Source: Tachypleus tridentatus (Eukaryota; Arthropoda; Merostomata; Xiphosura; Limulidae). Taken from it: a stretch of DNA of 64,000 nt. This document shows positions 24,193-38,100 of the stretch, piece by piece. The notes under the pieces were generated by a model that was not told the origin of the DNA, made no database searches, and saw nothing but the letters and a program-made list of their open reading frames with translations. The DNA lies in the NCBI RefSeq assembly GCF_004210375.1, contig NC_134830.1, positions 10,974,001 through 11,038,000 on the forward strand, given 5' to 3'. How positions within the stretch are numbered: the stretch's first letter is position 1; each line of letters begins with the position of its first letter. Made by a program: the position numbers and the translations under genes.

Positions 24193-24462
24193 GACCCGGC
24201 ATGACCAGATGGTTAAAGCACTCGATTCGCAATCCGAGGAGCGTGGGTTCTAATCCCCGTCATACCAAACATGCTTGCCCTTTCAGCCGTGAGGTTGTTA
24301 TAAAGTTACGGTCAATACCAGTATTCGTTGGTAAAAGAGTTGGCGGTGGGTGGTGATGACTAATTGCCTTCCCTCTAGTCTTACACTGTTAAATTAGGGA
24401 CAGCTGGCGCAGATAGCCATCGTGTAGCTTTGTTCGAAATTCAAAAACAAACAAACCAAAAC
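24193..24462 (+). mobile_element. tRNA-derived SINE in B unit 4
   Basis: Same position and sequence as the unit 1 copy. Confidence 0.85.
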
Positions 24463-27400
24463 GCAAACGAACTTGGCAGGGTTTCAGTTTGGAGAGAGAG
24501 GGAGAAGTCTCAAGAATTCTCTCCCCAACAGAAGTGATCAGGAACGTTGTGGTTCATCTTCGGCCCCTCACGTGAAAAATTATTTAACTGTGCTTGAAAT
24601 TTCGCCTTGTGTAATTTTACTTCTTTAAGGTGCAGTGCGATGGGGCATTATAAAATTAACAGGTGAGAAAGGGGAAAGCGAAACAAAGACGGCACTGAAG
24701 AAGTGAGCCAGGCCAGAGCCCGACAAGCAGACACCAACGTGAAACGACTCGATTCAGGACTGGGCAATAGTGTTGACTTTGGCTGGGATCTAAAGATCCA
24801 ATGTCTGAGATTTGGATGTGTGGGGAAACGCGAGTGCCCGCGAAAACCGACTTTCACAGGACAGGCGCCGAAAGTTTTATCTGTCCTGTAATAAACAAAC
24901 CAATTGTTGGGTGAAAACAAATATTTATTTAATACAACTTATCAGTCAATAATGTTTTTATTCAGTACTTTTTTCTTGTACTTACATTTTAATCGCGTTT
25001 TAGGCTAATATCATGATCGGATCTGTCATTTAGCAAAACTACTTTTAATTTGCATAAACATTACTTATGTGAATGTTCTCAAACATAATTGTTAATTTTG
25101 TGATGGATGAGTGAAACAATTGAGCACTTACCATTAAACTTCTTGTACATATATCAAATTTAAAATGTTCACCCTTTTAACCCTTCAATAACAGCGTATG
25201 CATTTAATAAATTAATGCTTGCTATTTATGTCCATCTTGTTTCAAAGTTACGATAACAATTTTGGAAAACGTTACGTTCTTGACCTTTCAGTTTCACAGT
25301 ATTTTACTTTTAATATTACTGTTAATTTCAAAAGTTTATCTTGGTTACAATTTTTAACATCTTCAGTAGTATGTCTTATGGTTTTAAAGATAAAAGTTTA
25401 AATCACTTTAAATGTTTTAATTTTTCTTAATTCAACGTCGAAACCCGTTCAGTCATTTTATCAAGCCTTTTATTTCTACCTAGAACAACGCGAGTACCAT
25501 GGATTTCTTTGTAATTAGCGCTTACAGCCATTTCTTTCTCTACACGAAACAGACGAGTAATAGTTGCGTAACATGTTAGAAGCAAAGCTTTTCCCACCAT
25601 TTTCTTCGAAAGACATAATCATACTTTAATTTTACCAAATTTTTAATACATGATGCGACTCGTATGTATACAGATAAGTAATAAATAATCCAAAAAATGA
25701 ACAACCTCCTTGTAAATATGAATATGGAATTTAATTATACAAACTTAACTTTGAAATATTTATTCATTGAACTCGTGCACACTGGTCACCAGTGTTGTAT
25801 AGCATGTTCTCGTTATGCGTGTGCTTGAGGCGAGTAAGGTTAGAGTGATGTTTGATCGGAAATGGTTCATAAAGCCAAACGTAAGTCGGATGATCTGTAC
25901 ATCCCTGCTCGGGCACTTTGATCCCTGAATTGGCCCGTTTGTGTATTGTTCATGATTTATCCGACCTGCATCTCGTCGTCTCTCCTCGTCCCTTTTCTTG
26001 CTTTGCCTTCGCTTTGTTGCCTGCCACGCCTACCAGACTAGCATTTACACGAATCAAATCACACCCATCAATCTGTCTATCCTTATTATCCATTCACTTA
26101 GTTATTTTCTGAATGTGTGGGGTTGAAGGAGGACTGTTTAGTCTTCGAGCACTGCAGGGGATTAATGTTTTGCAAGAAATATTAATCTTATACCTAAACA
26201 CCTGCCGTAATTGTGTGTGTGAAGTCAATAGTTACAGTTAAACAGCTTTGTCGCCATATAACTGTTCTTTTATTGTCCTCAGTATTTTATCCCGCTGTTT
26301 ATTTCTTTAGTATGCATATCACCTCGCTTTAACCATTGCATATTGATTTATTATTGTGTTCAAATGTAAAGTTTAGTAACAGTATCTTATGCTATAAAGC
26401 CAATCACTTTGTCGTGCCTATCAAAGCGGTATTTAAAACGCCTAATCAGGATCAACATTTTATAGAAAAGCTTCAAGCCCCATTATGGATACCGTTTGTT
26501 CAAGTACCACAACCTTCTTCAGGCTTAAATGCAGTAAACTATAAGCACAGGCAACTAACTGTACAAATGGGCGTGTCTGATTCAGCATTAGATTGACCCG
26601 GTAAATGTATTTTAAAAAGTAACAATTACTCGAATAGTAACACTTGATGCTAAACAATGGATTTAAAAAGAAAACAAGAAAAAAAAACGTATTTCGTATA
26701 GGAGTTAGAAATTTAAGCAAAAACAGTCAATTAACTTAAAATAATTTAATATTAAAACTACCAATATTTTTTAAGCAAATATGTTGAGAACTCATTGATC
26801 GATATTTAAGTTAGGTAACACTCAAGACATTACAAAGTTAAAGTGGACTTTTTGAATCACTAAAACGTAAACATAGGTTGAAGTACTTTCATGTCACGTG
26901 AACTACGGAGAATAACGCACCACGAGCAAAAGTAGTACCACCAAACTACTAAAATTAATGATTTACCGAAAACAGCGTTCAAAGAGACTTATGTTTCTGT
27001 ATTGCTTTTTATAAAATTTGAGTGTACGGCAGACTTTGTTGTTTGTTCGGCCCAAATGTTTTTCACACCAAACGATGTCAAACAACGATCACGCCTTTCC
27101 GGAGAAACTTCAATTTCAGGTAGTGTTAAATGTAATTAGACTTTGAGAAATTTGATGTTGTTCAAAGTAACGCCGTTTCACGGGCACACGAAAGCAAATA
27201 AATACGTTTCATACAGTGTTTGGTTATTGATGTTTCTGATTATCATAAAGTTCGAAAGTAAATTTCCAGATGTTTGAGAAATTATTCAGTTATTATGATA
27301 GTTAAACAAGTAGTTTAGTGATCAGATTTAAAAGTAAAATGTGGTTTACCCCCTATTATATCTAGTGTTTTACGCTTGTCTTTAAAGGTTATTTTGGTCC

Positions 27401-27696
27401 TTTAATTCAGCACAAATACCTGAAACATCAGATGCGTGTAACAAGATATCAGAAGATATTAGTCTCACTCTGAACCACAGTTTTAATGTTCTCATCTAAA
27501 ATGCATCGTCCCCCTTTTCAGACGGTAAGGATGAACTTGTCCACTATCGGGATTGTTATCACTTCGAGAAGTTTCGTACGTTTTTTACAACACAGTTGAC
27601 ATTCTCTTTAAAAACAAAACAATGTAATAAAATTGTATGATACAAAAGTTGTATCATATTTTAAGATGTATGAAGGTGAATTCCATATAACGACGT

Positions 27697-27747
27697 CTAA
27701 TTCCTGTAACACCGACGAAATCGTTTCGAAAGTGTTTGTATAAGTAG
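27697..27747 (+). promoter_or_regulatory. U5 promoter, B unit 5
   Basis: CTAATTCCTG starts at 27697 and TATAAGTAG at 27739. Confidence 0.65.
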
Positions 27748-27771
27748 AGGCGTTTGAGAGAAATTGCTTTA

Positions 27772-27884
27772 ATGCTCAGGTTTCCCTTCATTTCGTATTA
27801 ATCTTTCGCCTTTACTAAAGATTACCGTGGAGGAACATTACAATGAGCCTATAGGCAAATTTTGAAGTCTCACGTCGGTGAGAC
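27772..27884 (+). ncRNA. U5: U5 spliceosomal snRNA, type B, unit 5
   Basis: At 113 nt this is the shortest copy. Loop I has three Ts instead of four, the G run after CCGTGGA is two bases short (CCGTGGAGGAAC), and the Sm site has four Ts (AATTTTGA). All are homopolymer shortenings, which makes sequence error at least as likely as three independent damaging mutations in one 113-nt gene. Confidence 0.88.
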
Positions 27885-27898
27885 AACAATCTATGAAT

Positions 27899-27907
27899 AA
27901 AAATAGA
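27899..27907 (+). terminator. snRNA 3'-box-like motif, B unit 5
   Basis: AAAAATAGA, 14 nt after the gene. Confidence 0.6.
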
Positions 27908-28457
27908 GTTGAAAGCGACTTTAGTGGTGCATGAATTTTAGCGCGAGTTGTTGCTATGATGTTTTAGTTCTCGATGAAATATTGTGTTTTGGAAAAACGT
28001 TTTTAATACTGAACATATATTTCGCATTATAACTGTTTTCATACTACGATTATGCAAACTTCAACAAATCTGGAATTAATATAAATATTGTAATCGTGTT
28101 TTATAAATATCATTTTCTCATGTAATTTTCCAAAATATTAAAGACGATAACGCAAAAATAAAAGGGCCCAGCATTAGTGAGACAGAAATACTTGAATAAG
28201 AGGAAACGAGTACTGGGTCTGTTTTCATCTTGTAATGCGACAACTGCCACGACTTCTATATTCGAGAAACAAGCAGAAAAATGGACACTAGATTCAAAGT
28301 ACAACAACAAAACACCTTCACACGTTTTCGAACCAGTGTAAATCAAATAAACGCAACATAACCATAGAAAACTCCCAGCTACTAAGTAGGGAAACAAACG
28401 TAAAATCAAATAAGCCCTACTTATACATCAACTAGAATCAAAATTAAACCAGCATAA

Positions 28458-28728
28458 GACCCGGCATGACCAGATGGTTAAAGCACTCGATTCGCAATCC
28501 GAGGAGCGTGGGTTCTAATCCCCGTCATACCAAACATGCTTGCCCTTTCAGCCGTGAGGTTGTTATAAAGTTACGGTCAATACCAGTATTCGTTGGTAAA
28601 AGAGTTGGCGGTGGGTGGTGATGACTAATTGCCTTCCCTCTAGTCTTACACTGTTAAATTAGGGACAGCTGGCGCAGATAGCCATCGTGTAGCTTTGTTC
28701 GAAATTCAAAAACAAACAAACCAAAACG
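28458..28728 (+). mobile_element. tRNA-derived SINE in B unit 5
   Basis: Same position and sequence as the unit 1 copy. Confidence 0.85.
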
Positions 28729-29743
28729 CAAACGAACTTGGCAGGGTTTCAGTTTGGAGAGAGAGGGAGAAGTCTCAAGAATTCTCTCCCCAACAGAAGT
28801 GATCAGGAACGTTGTGGTTCATCTTCGGCCCCTCACGTGAAAAATTATTTAACTGTGCTTGAAATTTCGCCTTGTGTAATTTTACTTCTTTAAGGTGCAG
28901 TGCGATGGGGCATTATAAAATTAACAGGTGAGAAAGGGGAAAGCGAAACAAAGACGGCACTGAAGAAGTGAGCCAGGCCAGAGCCCGACAAGCAGACACC
29001 AACGTGAAACGACTCGATTCAGGACTGGGCAATAGTGTTGACTTTGGCTGGGATCTAAAGATCCAATGTCTGAGATTTGGATGTGTGGAAACGCGAGTGC
29101 CCCGCGAAAACCGACTTTCACAGGACAGGCGCCGAAAGTTTTATCTGTCCTGTAATAAACAAACCAATTGTTGGGTGAAAACAAATATTTATTTAATACA
29201 ACTTATCAGTCAATAATGTTTTATTCAGTACTTTTTTCTTGTACTTACATTTTAATCGCGTTTTAGGCTAATATCATGATCGGATCTGTCATTTAGCAAA
29301 ACTACTTTTAATTTGCATAAACATTACTTATGTGAATGTTCTCAAACATAATTGTTAATTTTGTGATGGATGAGTGAAACAATTGAGCACTTACCATTAA
29401 ACTTCTTGTACATATATCAAATTTAAAATGTTCACCCTTTTTAACCCTTCAATAACAGCGTATGCATTTAATAAATTAATGCTTGCTATTTATGTCCATC
29501 TTGTTTCAAAGTTACGATAACAATTTTGGAAAACGTTACGTTCTTGACCTTTCAGTTTCACAGTATTTTACTTTTTAATATTACTGTTAATTTCAAAAGT
29601 TTATCTTGGTTACAATTTTTAACATCTTCAGTAGTATGTCTTATGGTTTTAAAGATAAAGTTTAAATCACTTTAAATGTTTTAATTTTTCTTAATTCAAC
29701 GTCGAAACCCGTTCAGTCATTTTATCAAGCCTTTTATTTCTAC

Positions 29744-31607
29744 CTAGAACAACGCGGTACCATGGATTTCTTTGTAATTAGCGCTTACAGCCATTTCTTT
29801 CTCTACACGAAACAGACGAGTAATAGTTGCGTAACATGTTAGAAGCAAAGCTTTTCCCCAATTTTCTTCGAAAGACATAATCATACTTTAATTTTACCAA
29901 ATTTTTAATACATGATGCGACTCGTATGTATACAGATAAGTAATAAATAATCCAAAAAATGAACAACCTCCTTGTAAATATGAATATGGAATTTAATTAT
30001 ACAAACTTAACTTTGAAATATTTATTCATTGAACTCGTGCACACTGGTCACCAGTGTTGTATAGCATGTTCTCGTTATGCGTGTGCTTGAGGCGAGTAAG
30101 GTTAGAGTGATGTTTGATCGGAAATGGTTCATAAAGCCAAACGTAAGTCGGATGATCTGTACATCCCTGCTCGGGCACTTTGATCCCTGAATTGGCCCGT
30201 TTGTGTATTGTTCATGATTTATCCGACCTGCATCTCGTCGTCTCTCCTCGTCCCTTTTCTTGCTTTGCCTTCGCTTTGTTGCCTGCCACGCCTACCAGAC
30301 TAGCATTTACACGAATCAAATCACACCCATCAATCTGTCTATCCTTATTATCCATTCACTTAGTTATTTTCTGAATGTGTGGGGTTGAAGGAGGACTGTT
30401 TAGTCTTCGAGCACTGCAGGGGATTAATGTTTTGCAAGAAATATTAATCTTATACCTAAACACCTGCCGTACCGTGTGTGTGAAGTCAATAGTTACAGTT
30501 AAACAGCTTTGTCGCCATATAACTGTTCTTTTTATTGTCCTCAGTATTTTATCCCGCTGTTTATTTCTTTAGTATGCATATCACCTCGCTTTAACCATTG
30601 CATATTGATTTATTATTGTGTTCAAATGTAAAGTTTAGTAACAGTATCTTATGCTATAAAGCCAATCACTTTGTCGTGCCTATCAAAGCGGTATTTAAAA
30701 CGCCTAATCAGGATCAACATTTTATAGAAAAGCTTCAAGCCCCATTATGGATACCGTTTGTTCAAGTACCACAACCTTCTTCAGGCTTAAATGCAGTAAA
30801 CTATAAGCACAGGCAACTAACTGTACAAATGGGCGTGTCTGATTCAGCATTAGATTGACCCGGTAAATGTATTTTAAAAAGTAACAATTACTCGAATAGT
30901 AACACTTGATGCTAAACAATGGATTTAAAAGAAAACAAGAAAAAAAAACGTATTTCGTATAGGAGTTAGAAATTTAAGCAAAACAGTCAATTAACTTAAA
31001 ATAATTTAATATTAAAACTACCAATATTTTTAAGCAAATATGTTGAGAACTCATTGATCGATATTTAAGTTAGGTAACACTCAAGACATTACAAAGTTAA
31101 AGTGGACTTTTGAATCACTAAAACGTAAACATAGGTTGAAGTACTTTCATGTCACGTGAACTACGGAGAATAACGCACCACGAGCAAAAGTAAGTACCAC
31201 CAAACTACTAAAATTAATGATTTACCGAAAACAGCGTTCAAAGAGACTTATGTTTCTGTATTGCTTTTATAAAATTTGAGTGTACGGCAGACTTTGTTGT
31301 TTGTTCGGCCCAAATGTTTTCACACCAAACGATGTCAAACAACGATCACGCCTTTCCGGAGAAACTTCAATTTCAGGTAGTGTTAAATGTAATTAGACTT
31401 TGAGAAATTTGGATGTTGTTCAAAGTAACGCCGTTTCACGGGCACACGAAATACAAATAAATACGTTTCATACAGTGTTTGGTTATTGATGTTTCTGATT
31501 ATCATAAAGTTCGAAAGTAAATTTCCAGATGTTTGAGAAAATTATTCAGTTATTATGATAGTTAAACAAGTAGTTTAGTGATCAGATTTAAAAGTAAAAT
31601 GTGGTTT
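29744..31607 (+). repeat. B unit 6, truncated by assembly gap
   Basis: Only the first 1.86 kb is present. By the spacing in other units the U5 gene would begin about 430 bp beyond the last known base, so it is not visible here. Confidence 0.9.
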
Positions 31608-32107
31608 NNNNNNNNNNNNNNNNNNNNNNNNNNNNNNNNNNNNNNNNNNNNNNNNNNNNNNNNNNNNNNNNNNNNNNNNNNNNNNNNNNNNNNNNNNNNN
31701 NNNNNNNNNNNNNNNNNNNNNNNNNNNNNNNNNNNNNNNNNNNNNNNNNNNNNNNNNNNNNNNNNNNNNNNNNNNNNNNNNNNNNNNNNNNNNNNNNNNN
31801 NNNNNNNNNNNNNNNNNNNNNNNNNNNNNNNNNNNNNNNNNNNNNNNNNNNNNNNNNNNNNNNNNNNNNNNNNNNNNNNNNNNNNNNNNNNNNNNNNNNN
31901 NNNNNNNNNNNNNNNNNNNNNNNNNNNNNNNNNNNNNNNNNNNNNNNNNNNNNNNNNNNNNNNNNNNNNNNNNNNNNNNNNNNNNNNNNNNNNNNNNNNN
32001 NNNNNNNNNNNNNNNNNNNNNNNNNNNNNNNNNNNNNNNNNNNNNNNNNNNNNNNNNNNNNNNNNNNNNNNNNNNNNNNNNNNNNNNNNNNNNNNNNNNN
32101 NNNNNNN
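31608..32107. other. Assembly gap, exactly 500 N
   Basis: Five hundred Ns lie between B unit 6 and the 46-bp satellite. The round length suggests a placeholder of unknown true size, so the link between the U5 cluster and the satellites is a scaffold join. Confidence 0.99.
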
Positions 32108-35100
32108 TGTATGGAATTCCTTGTGTTATCAGGATGGTTGTTTTGTTACTTTATGTATGGAATTCCTTGTGTTATCGAGATGGTTGTTTTGTTACTTTAT
32201 GTATGGAATTCCTTGTGTTATCGAGATGGTTGGATGGTTGTTTTGTTACTTTATGTATGGAATTCCTTGTGTTATCAGGATGGTTGTTTTGTTACTTTAT
32301 GTATGGAATTCCTTGTGTTATCAGGATGGTTGTTTTGTTACTTTATGTATGGAATTCCTTGTGTTATCAGGATGGTTGTTTTGTTACTTTATGTATGGAA
32401 TTCCTTGTGTTATCGAGATGGTTGTTTTTGTTACTTTATGTATGGAATTCCTTGTGTTATCGAGATGGTTGTTTTGTTACTTTATGTATGGAATTCCTTG
32501 TGTTATCAGGATGGTTGTTTTGTTACTTTATGTATGGAATTCCTTGTGTTATCGAGATGGTTGTTTTGTTACTTTATGTATGGAATTCCTTGTGTTATCA
32601 GATGGTTGTTTTGTTACTTTATGTATGGAATTCCTTGTGTTATCGAGATGGTTGTTTTGTTACTTTATGTATGGAATTCCTTGTGTTATCAGGATGGTTG
32701 TTTTGTTACTTTATGTATGGAATTCCTTGTGTTATCAGGATGGTTGTTTTGTTACTTTATGTATGGAATTCCTTGTGTTATCGAGATGGTTGTTTTGTTA
32801 CTTTATGTATGGAATTCCTTGTGTTATCGAGATGGTTGTTTTGTTACTTTATGTATGGAATTCCTTGTGTTATCAGGATGGTTTTTGTTACTTTATGTAT
32901 GGAATTCCTTGTGTTATCGAGATGGTTGTTTTGTTACTTTATGTATGGAATTCCTTGTGTTATCGAGATGGTTGTTTTGTTACTTTATGTATGGAATTCC
33001 TTGTGTTATCGAGATGGTTGTTTTTGTTACTTTATGTATGGAATTACTTGTGTTATCGAGATGGTTGTTTTGTTACTTTATGTATGGAATTCCTTGTGTT
33101 ATCGAGATGGTTGTTTTGTTACTTTATGTATGGAATTCCTTGTGTTATCGAGATGGTTGTTTTGTTACTTTATGTATGGAATTCCTTGTGTTTATCGAGA
33201 TGTTGTTTTATACTTTATGTATGGAATTCCTTGTGATGGTTGTTTTGTTACTTTATGTATGGAATTCCTTGTGTTATCAGATGGTTGGATGGTTGTTTTG
33301 TTTTGTTACTTTATGTATGGAATTCCTTGTGTTTATCAGGATGGTTGTTTTGTTACTTTATGTATGGAATTCTTGTGTTATCAGGATGGTTGTTTTGTTA
33401 CTTTATGTATGGAATTCCTTGTGTTATCGGATGGTTGTTTTGTTACTTTATGTATGGAATTCCTTGTGTTATCAGGATGGTTGTTTTGTTACTTTATGTA
33501 TGGAATTCCTTGTGTTATCAGGATGGTTGTTTTGTTACTTTATGTATGGAATTCCTTGTGTTATATGGAGGATGGTTGTTTTGTTACTTTATGTATGGAA
33601 TTCCTTGTGTTATCAGGATGGTTGTTTTGTTACTTTATGTATGGAATTCCTTGTGTTATCGAGATGGTTGTTTTGTTACTTTATGTATGGAATTCCTTGT
33701 GTTATCGAGATGGTTGTTTTGTTACTTTATGTATGGAATTCCTTGTGTTATCGAGATGGTTGTTTTGTTACTTTATGTATGGAATTCCTTGTGTTATCGA
33801 GATGGTTGTTTTGTTACTTTATGTATGGAATTCCTTGTGTTACTTTATCGAGATGGTTGTTTTGTTACTTTATGTATGGAATTCCTTGTGTTATCGAGAT
33901 GGTTGTTTTGTTACTTTATGTATGGAATTATGGAATTTGTGTTATCGAGATGGTTGTTTTGTTACTTTATGTATGGAATTCCTTGTGTTATCGAGATGGT
34001 TGTTTTGTTACTTTATGTATGGAATTCCTTGTGTTATCGAGATGGTTGTTTTGTTACTTTATGTATGGAATTCCTTGTGTTATGGAATTCCTTGGATGGT
34101 TGTTTTGTTACTTTATGTATGGAATTCCTTGTGTTATCAGGATGGTTGTTTTGTTACTTTATGTATGGAATTCCTTGTGTTATCGAGATGGTTGTTTTGT
34201 TACTTTATGTATGGAATTCCTTGTGTTATCAGGATGGTTGTTTTGTTACTTTATGTATGGAATTCCTTGTGTTATCGAGATGGTTGTTTTGTTACTTTAT
34301 GTATGGAATTCCTTGTGTTATCAGGATGGTTGTTTTGTTACTTTATGTATGGAATTCCTTGTGTTATCGAGATGGTTGTTTTGTTACTTTATGTATGGAA
34401 TTCCTTGTGTTATCGAGATGGTTGTTTTGTTACTTTATGTATGGAATTCCTTGTGTTATCGAGATGGTTGTTTTGTTACTTTATGTATGGAATTCCTTGT
34501 GTTATCAGTTTGATGGTTGAATTCCTTTGTTACTTTATGTATGGAATTCCTTGTGTTATCGAGATGGTTGTTTTGTTACTTTATGTATGGAATTCCTTGT
34601 GTTATCAGAGATGGTTGTTTTGTTACTTTATGTATGGAATTCCTTGTGTTATCGAGATGGTTGTTTTGTTACTTTATGTATGGAATTCTTGTGTTATCTT
34701 GTGTATATCGAGATGGTTGTTTTGTTACTTTATGTATGGAATTCCTTGTGTTTATCGTTACTTTATGTATGGATGGTTGTTTTGTTACTTTATGTATGGA
34801 ATTCCTTGTGTTATCGAGATGGTTGTTTTGTTACTTTATGTATGGAATTCCTTGTGTTATCGAGATGGTTGTTTTGTTACTTTATGTATGGAATTCCTTG
34901 TGTTTATCGAAGATGGTTGTTTTGTTACTTTATGTATGGAATTCCTTGTGTTATCGAGATGGTTGTTTTGTTACTTTATGTATGGAATTCCTTGTGTTAT
35001 CGAGATGGTTGTTTTGTTACTTTAATTCCTTGTGTTATGGAATTCTTTATGTATGGAATTCTTGTGTTATCGATGGTTGATGGTTGTTTTGTTACTTTAT

Positions 35101-38100
35101 GTATGGAATTCCTTGTGTTATCGAGATGGTTGTTTTGTTACTTTATGTATGGAATTCCTTGTGTTATCAGGATGGTTGTTTTGTTACTTTATGTATGGAA
35201 TTCCTTGTGTTATCAGGATGGTTGTTTTGTTACTTTATGTATGGAATTCCTTGTGTTATCATGGTTGGATGGTTGTTTTGTTACTTTATGTATGGAATTC
35301 CTTGTGTTATCAGGATGGTTGTTTTGTTACTTTATGTATGGAATTCCTTGTGTTATCAGGATGGTTGTTTTGTTACTTTATGTATGGAATTCCTTGTGTT
35401 ATCAGGATGGTTGTTTTGTTACTTTATGTATGGAATTCCTTGTGTTATCGGATGGTTGTTTTGTTACTTTATGTATGGAATTCCTTGTGTTATCGAGATG
35501 GTTGTTTTGTTACTTTATGTATGGAATTCCTTGTGTTATCAGGATGGTTGTTTTGTTACTTTATGTATGGAATTCCTTGTGTTATCAGATGGTTGTTTTG
35601 TTTGGAATTCCTTGTGTTATCGAGATGGTTGTTTTGTTACTTTATGGAATTCCTTGTGTTATCGAGATGGTTGTTTTGTTACTTTATGTATGGAATTCCT
35701 TGTGTTATCACTTTATGGATGGTTGTTTTGTTACTTTATGTATGGAATTCCTTGTGTTATCAGGATGGTTGTTTTGTTACTTTATGTATGGAATTCCTTG
35801 TGTTATCGGATGGTTGTTTTGTTACTTTATGTATGGAATTCCTTGTGTTATCGAGATGGTTGTTTTGTTACTTTATGTATGGAATTCCTTGTGTTATCGA
35901 GATGGTTGGTTGTTTTGTTACTTTATGTATGGAATTCCTTGTGTTATCGAGATGGTTGTTTTGTTACTTTATGTATGGAATTCCTTGTGTTATCAGATGG
36001 TTGTTTTGTTACTTTATGTATGGAATTCCTTGTGTTATCGGATGGTTGTTTTGTTACTTTATGTATGGAATTCCTTGTGTTATCAGGATGGTTATGGAAT
36101 TCCTTGTTATCGAGATGGTTGTTTTGTTACTGTTATTCTTGTGTTATCAGGATGGTTGTTTTGTTACTTTATGTATGGAATTCCTTGTGTTATCAGGATG
36201 GTTGTTTTGTTACTTTATGTATGGAATTCCTTGTGTTATCGAGATGGTTGTTTTGTTACTTTATGTATGGAATTCCTTGTGTTATCGAGATGGTTGTTTT
36301 GTTACTTTATGTATGGAATTCCTTGTGTTATCAGGATGGTTGTTTTGTTACTTTATGTATGGAATTCCTTGTGTTATCAGGATGGTTGTTTTGTTACTTT
36401 ATGTATGGAATTCCTTGTGTTATCGAGATGGTTGTTTTGTTACTTTATGTATGGAATTCCTTGTGTTATCAGGATGTTCCTTGTTTCTATCGAGATGGTT
36501 TGTTAGATGGTTGTTTTGTTACTTTATGTATGGAATTCCTTGTGTATATCCTTGTGGATGGTTGTTTTGTTACTTTATGTATGGAATTCCTTGTGTTTAT
36601 CAGATGGTTGTTTTGTTACTTTATGTATGGAATTCCTTGTGTTATCAGATGGTTGTTTTGTTACTTTATGTATGGAATTCCTTGTGTGTTTATCAGATGG
36701 TTGTTTTGTTACTTTATGTATGGAATTCCTTGTGTTATCTTGGATGGTTGTTTTGTTACTTTATGTATGGAATTCCTTGTGTTATCAGGATGGTTGTTTT
36801 GTTACTTTATGTATGGAATTCCTTGTGTTATCAGAGATGGTTGTTTTGTTACTTTATGTATGGAATTCCTTGTGTTATCAGGATGGTTGTTTTGTTACTT
36901 TATGTATGGAATTCCTTGTGTTATCGAGATGGTTGTTTTGTTACTTTATGTATGGAATTCCTTTTTCTTGTGTTTATCAGGATGGTTGTTTTGTTACTTT
37001 ATGGAATTCCTTGAGATGGTTGTTTTGTTACTTTATGTATGGAATTCCTTGTGTTATCAGGATGGTTGTTTTGTTACTTTATGTATGGAATTCCTTGTGT
37101 TATCAGGATCTTTATGTATGGAATTCCTTGTGTTATTGGTTTTTGTTACTTTATGTATGGAATTCCTTGTGTTATCAGGATGGTTGTTTTGTTACTTTAT
37201 GTATGGAATTCCTTGTGTTATCGAGATGGTTGTTTTGTTACTTTATGTATGGAATTCCTTGTGTTATCGAGATGGTTGTTTTGTTACTTTATGTATGGAA
37301 TTCCTTGTGTTTATCGAGATGGTTGTTTTGTTACTTTATGTATGGAATTCCTTGTGTTATCAGGATGGTTGTTTTGTTACTTTATGTATGGAATTCCTTG
37401 TGTGTTATCGAGATGGTTGTTTTGTTACTTTATGTATGGAATTCCTTGTGTTATATCGAGATGGTTGTTTTGTTACTTTATGTATGGTTGTTATCAGGAT
37501 GGTTGTTACTTTATGTATGGAATTCCTTGTGTTATCGAGATGGTTGTTTTGTTACTTTATGTATGGAATTCCTTGTGTTATCAGGATGGTTGTTTTGTTA
37601 CTTTATGTATGGAATTCCTTGTGTTATCGAGATGGTTGTTTTGTTACTTTATGTATGGAATTCCTTGTGTTATCAGGATGGTTGTTTTGTTACTTTATGT
37701 ATGGAATTCCTTGTGTTATCGAGATGGTTGTTTTGTTACTTTATGTATGGAATTCCTTGTGTTATCAGAGATGGTTGTTTTGTTACTTTATGTATGGAAT
37801 TCCTTGTGTTATCGAGATGGTTGTTTTGTTACTTTATGTATGGAATTCCTTGTGTTATCGAGATGGTTGTTTTGTTACTTTATGTATGGAATTCCTTGTG
37901 TTTTATACTTTATGTATGGAATTCCTTGTGTTATCGAGATGGTTGTTTTGTTACTTTATGTATGGAATTCCTTGTGTTATCAGGATGGTTGTTTTGTTAC
38001 TTTATGTATGGAATTCCTTGTGTTATCGAGATGGTTGTTTTGTTACTTTATGTATGGAATTCCTTGTGTTATCAGGATGGTTGTTTTGTTACTTTATGTA

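Larger units (their letters stand above)
21212..25479 (+). repeat. B unit 4
   Basis: Full unit, with a U5 gene at 23502 and a SINE at 24193. Confidence 0.92.
25480..29743 (+). repeat. B unit 5
   Basis: Full unit, with a U5 gene at 27772 and a SINE at 28458. Confidence 0.92.
8408..31607 (+). repeat. Type B U5 snRNA tandem repeat array (about 4.27-kb unit)
   Basis: The marker CTAGAACAACGCGAGTACC occurs at 8408, 12688, 16950, 21212, 25480 and 29744 (29744 lacks one base), giving units of 4280, 4262, 4262, 4268 and 4264 bp and a truncated sixth. Copies are nearly identical; most visible differences are single-base changes in homopolymer runs. Each complete unit holds a U5 gene about 2.3 kb from the start and a tRNA-derived SINE about 3 kb from the start. 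A GC-richer stretch follows about 0.2 kb after the SINE (for example 11860-12110) and another lies near the unit start (for example 8830-9000). I recognise no gene in either. Confidence 0.95.
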
